Source of the DNA: an uncultured Lachnospiraceae bacterium
Lineage (GTDB): Bacteria; Bacillota; Clostridia; Lachnospirales; Lachnospiraceae
Length of the DNA: 64,000 bases
Assembly: GCA_910586585.1 (NCBI GenBank)
Contig: CAJUKA010000004.1
Coordinates: forward strand, 66,266-130,265
Direction: 5' to 3'
Positions 61,498-64,000 of this stretch are shown piece by piece (positions within the stretch are counted from its first letter, which is position 1; every line of letters begins with the position of its first letter). The notes beneath the pieces are model-generated. The model did no database searches. It was not told the DNA's origin and saw nothing but the letters and a program-made list of their open reading frames with translations. Position numbers and translations under genes: made by a program.

Positions 61498-63492
61498 TTA
61501 CACTTCCACCAGCTGGCAATCATGCTTTCTGAAAAAGTCCACTCTCGGTTCCAGATGCTTCAATTTATGGCGCTCCATGTCTGCAATGTAAAAAGAAACC
61601 GGATCAAATATCGCACTCCAATCCCATAACTCCTCCCCCAGATTGAGATATTCCCGAAACATCTCACATCCTTCCGGCGCAATTGGATGCATCAGTATAG
61701 CAATAACCTTACAGGCATATAGACAGTCAGCAACAAGCTGATTTCGAAACTCCATATTGTTCGTGGCATCCGCAACCTTTACATTGTTTACCCAATACTT
61801 GTTCACTGCCCGGATAAAGTCGTCCAGAACATAGGCGATCCGATGAAACTCATGGTTGTACATATGACGCTCATAATCAAGAACCGCTTCCTCTGCCATA
61901 AGCCTTATTTGTTCGTTCACCTCACCCGCAGGAATCCTGCCGTCACAATCATTCTGAATCGCATAGAAACAGCTTCGGATCAGTCGGTTAAACACATTGG
62001 TTATCAGATTGCCGTCTTTCAGAACCATATCGACACCAATCCTGTCCTCCTCTTTCATAAACACCTGCGGTTTAAACCCCGCACTTTTGGAAGACAGCCC
62101 CAGACTCATAAAATGCATCCGCAGCTGATCCTTCGTGTAATAACGAAGCAGCTCATCTGCCGCAGGCGGCTTTAATTCAGAGCTGCTGCTGGCTTTTGTA
62201 TCCATATACAATAAATGCCGGTTGGCTATGATATGCGATAAGTATACGCTCTCCATATCCGGCACTTCCCCTTTTGGAACCTGCAATCCTGTAAATAACC
62301 CTGTCTGGGCGATGGCATAGAAATAAATGTTATCTTCTCCGATAAACTGATACACTTTCGATTCCTCATCGTACCACCACCTGGATAAGCCGTCCTCACT
62401 TCCCTGTTTTTTCAAATATGCTAACGTAAAGGAAATGGGCGCCCACAGCGATTCCGGCCATACCCAGAAAGTGAGATCTTTTAATTCTTCACACGCTGGG
62501 AATGGCACACCCCACTCTACATTGCCGGAGAGCCGGAAAGGAACCAGCGTCTTTCCGGATGTATAATGAATGCTGCTGGCTTCCAGCACAGTTTTCGCCT
62601 TGTCACGGTCGTCAAGATTTTCAAATTCAAACACAACGGACGGCTTCTTTTCCTCGTCAGTCAATTTATGCGGTGGCAGCTTTGCCGCCAGTTCTTCCAG
62701 GTCGCCGATATACTTTCTCGGCACATAGATTAAAGGTTTTTTCAAAAATTCTTCCACGGTTTCTAACTGATATTTGCGCGTATTTGTATTTTTCCGCAGG
62801 AAATCATTATAGTCCTTTACTGTATGAATACAGTATTCCAAATCGAAATACCAGTTTTCCACGTCTTTTAGGACAGGCTTTTTATTCGACAGGCAGCTTA
62901 TGGGATTGATCAGTTCCGAAGGCAGAAACTGATGTCCTAAGGAACACTCATCGGCATATGCCTTTTCCGAAGTGCATCCCGGTATGGGACATTTGCCTGT
63001 CACCTGCCTGCCGTTTAAAAACATCTTTTTTTCTTCATCATAAAACTGAGGCATGGACAATTTCTTAATATATCCATTTTTGTATAAAGTCTGAAATACT
63101 TTTGCTGATACCTGCCTGTGAATCGAACCTGCTTCTCCTAAAGCCGACGCGCCAAAGAAATCCAGACTGACACCATAGTTTTCCAGCGTTTTCTTCTGAT
63201 TCTCATGATTCTTGCGCACATAATCTTCCAAAGTACCTTCATACCCCGTTTCCTGCAGCCTGCGGTAGCTTTCCAGGATCGGAGAACCATAACAGTCTGT
63301 TCCCGAGAGAAAGATAACATTGTCTTTTCCGATTCGATCTCTTAAAAACCGCGCAAAGATATCTGCATGTACAAACATACCGCCTACATGTCCAAAGTGT
63401 AAATTTTTATTTCCATAAGGCATACCTGCCGTAATAACTGCCCGCTTAGGAAATGTCGGGCGCTCATTTGACGTTAACCGCTTACATATCAT
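61498..63492 (-). CDS. Divergent methionyl-tRNA-synthetase-like class I synthetase
   Basis: A 664-residue class I synthetase closest to MetRS. HIGH form LHFGHVGG (32-35), zinc knuckle CPIPGC..ADECSLGH with the MetRS-like INPISCLSNKKPVLKD context, and a C-terminal anticodon domain with AILMHPIAPEGCE. It is odd in key places: GTDEHG is GTDCYG, and the KMSKS site is KASSS (about 433-437), losing the second Lys. No C-terminal tRNA-binding domain. The DNA is visibly GC-richer than its neighbours. It is probably a second, specialised MetRS-type protein; aminoacylation cannot be assumed. AAAGGAA lies ten bases before the ATG. Confidence 0.8.
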   Translation of the reverse strand: MICKRLTSNERPTFPKRAVITAGMPYGNKNLHFGHVGGMFVHADIFARFLRDRIGKDNVIFLSGTDCYGSPILESYRRLQETGYEGTLEDYVRKNHENQKKTLENYGVSLDFFGASALGEAGSIHRQVSAKVFQTLYKNGYIKKLSMPQFYDEEKKMFLNGRQVTGKCPIPGCTSEKAYADECSLGHQFLPSELINPISCLSNKKPVLKDVENWYFDLEYCIHTVKDYNDFLRKNTNTRKYQLETVEEFLKKPLIYVPRKYIGDLEELAAKLPPHKLTDEEKKPSVVFEFENLDDRDKAKTVLEASSIHYTSGKTLVPFRLSGNVEWGVPFPACEELKDLTFWVWPESLWAPISFTLAYLKKQGSEDGLSRWWYDEESKVYQFIGEDNIYFYAIAQTGLFTGLQVPKGEVPDMESVYLSHIIANRHLLYMDTKASSSSELKPPAADELLRYYTKDQLRMHFMSLGLSSKSAGFKPQVFMKEEDRIGVDMVLKDGNLITNVFNRLIRSCFYAIQNDCDGRIPAGEVNEQIRLMAEEAVLDYERHMYNHEFHRIAYVLDDFIRAVNKYWVNNVKVADATNNMEFRNQLVADCLYACKVIAILMHPIAPEGCEMFREYLNLGEELWDWSAIFDPVSFYIADMERHKLKHLEPRVDFFRKHDCQLVEV

Positions 63493-63614
63493 ATTGTTTT
63501 ATTCCTTTCTGTCATTTATTTTCATTATCACCCGCTTCCCTTTTTGCTGGGGAAGCTCTGACTGTTCCGGCATAGTACACCTCCTTCCCGATGACATTTT
63601 CCTCTGGATGTCCG

Positions 63615-63760
63615 TGTGCAATCGCGTAGGGAAGAGCCATCTTCCCCTACTCGCGCGCCGCCGATGCGCCACTTTAGTGGTATAGTTCCTCTGCATCGGC
63701 GTGTGCATAAAAAAACGGCCAAAAACTCATATCGAGCTTTCGACCGTTTGATTCAGATTA
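63615..63760 (-). repeat. Structured repeat, family R2, copy 3, inverted (upstream of the MetRS-like gene)
   Basis: On the minus strand AACGGTC / GGCCGTT closes a long stem followed by seven T, then TATGCACACGCCGATGCAGA, GGAACTATACC, a GCCGATGC / GCATCGGC hairpin, and GTAGGG..CTTCCCTAC pairing ending in GCGATTGCACAC. It mirrors the copy at 61388-61495, so the two flank the gene as inverted repeats. The first stem could act as a terminator or attenuator. Confidence 0.75.
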
Positions 63761-63778
63761 ACCAGAATAAGACACTTG

Positions 63779-63874
63779 TTATGAACACAGCCAAAAAAGC
63801 CCGTTGTCAGTTGTGACAATAAGCTGCTGCTGTTGCTGGTTCATTTTGTTCATGGCAAGTGAAAATCGAATCAT
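63779..63874 (-). CDS. 31-codon reading frame, possible leader peptide
   Basis: MIRFSLAMNKMNQQQQQLIV, then a short tail ending FWLCS. AAAGGAG lies ten bases upstream of the ATG, and a good promoter lies upstream of that. Three of the first 11 codons are Met. A terminator-like stem (inside R2 copy 3) follows, then the MetRS-like gene, so a leader peptide or attenuator is conceivable. It could also be a remnant of a small protein gene. Confidence 0.4.
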   Translation of the reverse strand: MIRFSLAMNKMNQQQQQLIVTTDNGLFWLCS

Positions 63875-63901
63875 GGGCTATCTTCTCCTTTATTTTTTGT
63901 A

Positions 63902-63930
63902 ATTTTAACAGGAACTAATTTCGTTGTCAA
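63902..63930 (-). promoter_or_regulatory. Sigma-A promoter upstream of the 31-codon frame and the MetRS-like gene
   Basis: On the minus strand a consensus TTGACA (63925-63930), 17 bases, then TAAAAT (63902-63907). The remaining bases to 64000 show no feature I can name. Confidence 0.7.
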
Positions 63931-64000
63931 TATGAATATTGATTTTGATAGTGTAACTTTACTTGGGGGATGCAACAATGGACAGCCCTCCCCTCTTATA

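Noticed and set aside
61420..61629. Frames beginning MHTPMQR on the plus strand here and on the minus strand at 63708-63499
   Set aside because: Both begin inside copies of the R2 repeat (the shared first residues are the translated core) and overlap the MetRS-like gene or repeat; they are by-products of the repeat.

Overview
The window reads as a low-GC Clostridia chromosome segment, most likely from the family Lachnospiraceae. Supporting signs are the AGGAGG-type ribosome sites, the rpmB / Asp23 / YloV / RecG block, the GerW-type sporulation gene next to a DUF2953 gene, a DUF1292 gene, a monomeric [FeFe] hydrogenase, and an intracellular pectin-degradation operon. The pectin genes recall Lachnospira-type gut pectin users, but I cannot fix the species from sequence alone. 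I see no rRNA, tRNA, CRISPR array, phage or insertion sequence. Almost all of the window is coding, mostly on the minus strand.

Layout. 1-6.8 kb: the end of an N-acetylmuramoyl-L-alanine amidase gene, a coiled-coil protein, coaD, rsmD, and a parE-parC type II topoisomerase pair. 7-13.3 kb: pta (with a CRE-like box), DegV/FakB, recG, a FakA/YloV-type kinase and Asp23. 13.3-18.5 kb: two tandem structured repeats, rpmB, a J-domain-like coiled-coil protein, a 46-residue membrane peptide, ytfJ, a DUF2953 gene, a NUDIX gene and a CheY / CheX-like pair. 18.5-26 kb: a natural SEDS-PBP fusion, a U32 peptidase-family gene, zapA, and ruvA-ruvB with structured repeats between them. 26-30 kb: ilvB, two tandem ilvN genes and ilvC. 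30-35 kb: two lipoproteins, DUF308 and YdcF membrane proteins, yajC and tgt. 35-41 kb: aroC, a lactonase-like beta propeller, and a GntR/ABC operon with a visible operator. 41-48 kb: metH, its separate activation-domain gene, a Cys-rich peptide, a DUF5662 gene, a debranching-enzyme homologue lacking the GH13 catalytic residues, and a degenerate sirtuin. 48-55 kb: DUF1292 and DUF2225 genes, a UvrD-like helicase, gltX and an [FeFe] hydrogenase. 55-61 kb: an operon of GH28 polygalacturonase, GH105 hydrolase and pectinesterase, followed by a TIM-barrel epimerase between two paralogous unknown proteins, with a perfect CRE-like palindrome upstream. 61-64 kb: a divergent methionyl-tRNA-synthetase-like gene in visibly GC-richer DNA, flanked by inverted copies of a structured repeat and preceded by a promoter and a 31-codon reading frame rich in Met codons.

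The most unusual signals are in non-coding DNA. One family (13.3 kb and 25.2 kb) has fixed end motifs around stems whose sequence differs between loci but stays paired. A second three-copy family (48.5, 61.4 and 63.7 kb) combines a terminator-like hairpin, a fixed TTATGCACACG-type core and further hairpins. A third motif is shared by the leaders of aroC and the DUF2225 gene. Among proteins, the enzyme homologues that have lost catalytic motifs (GH13, sirtuin, MetRS-like) and the SEDS-PBP fusion merit the closest look.
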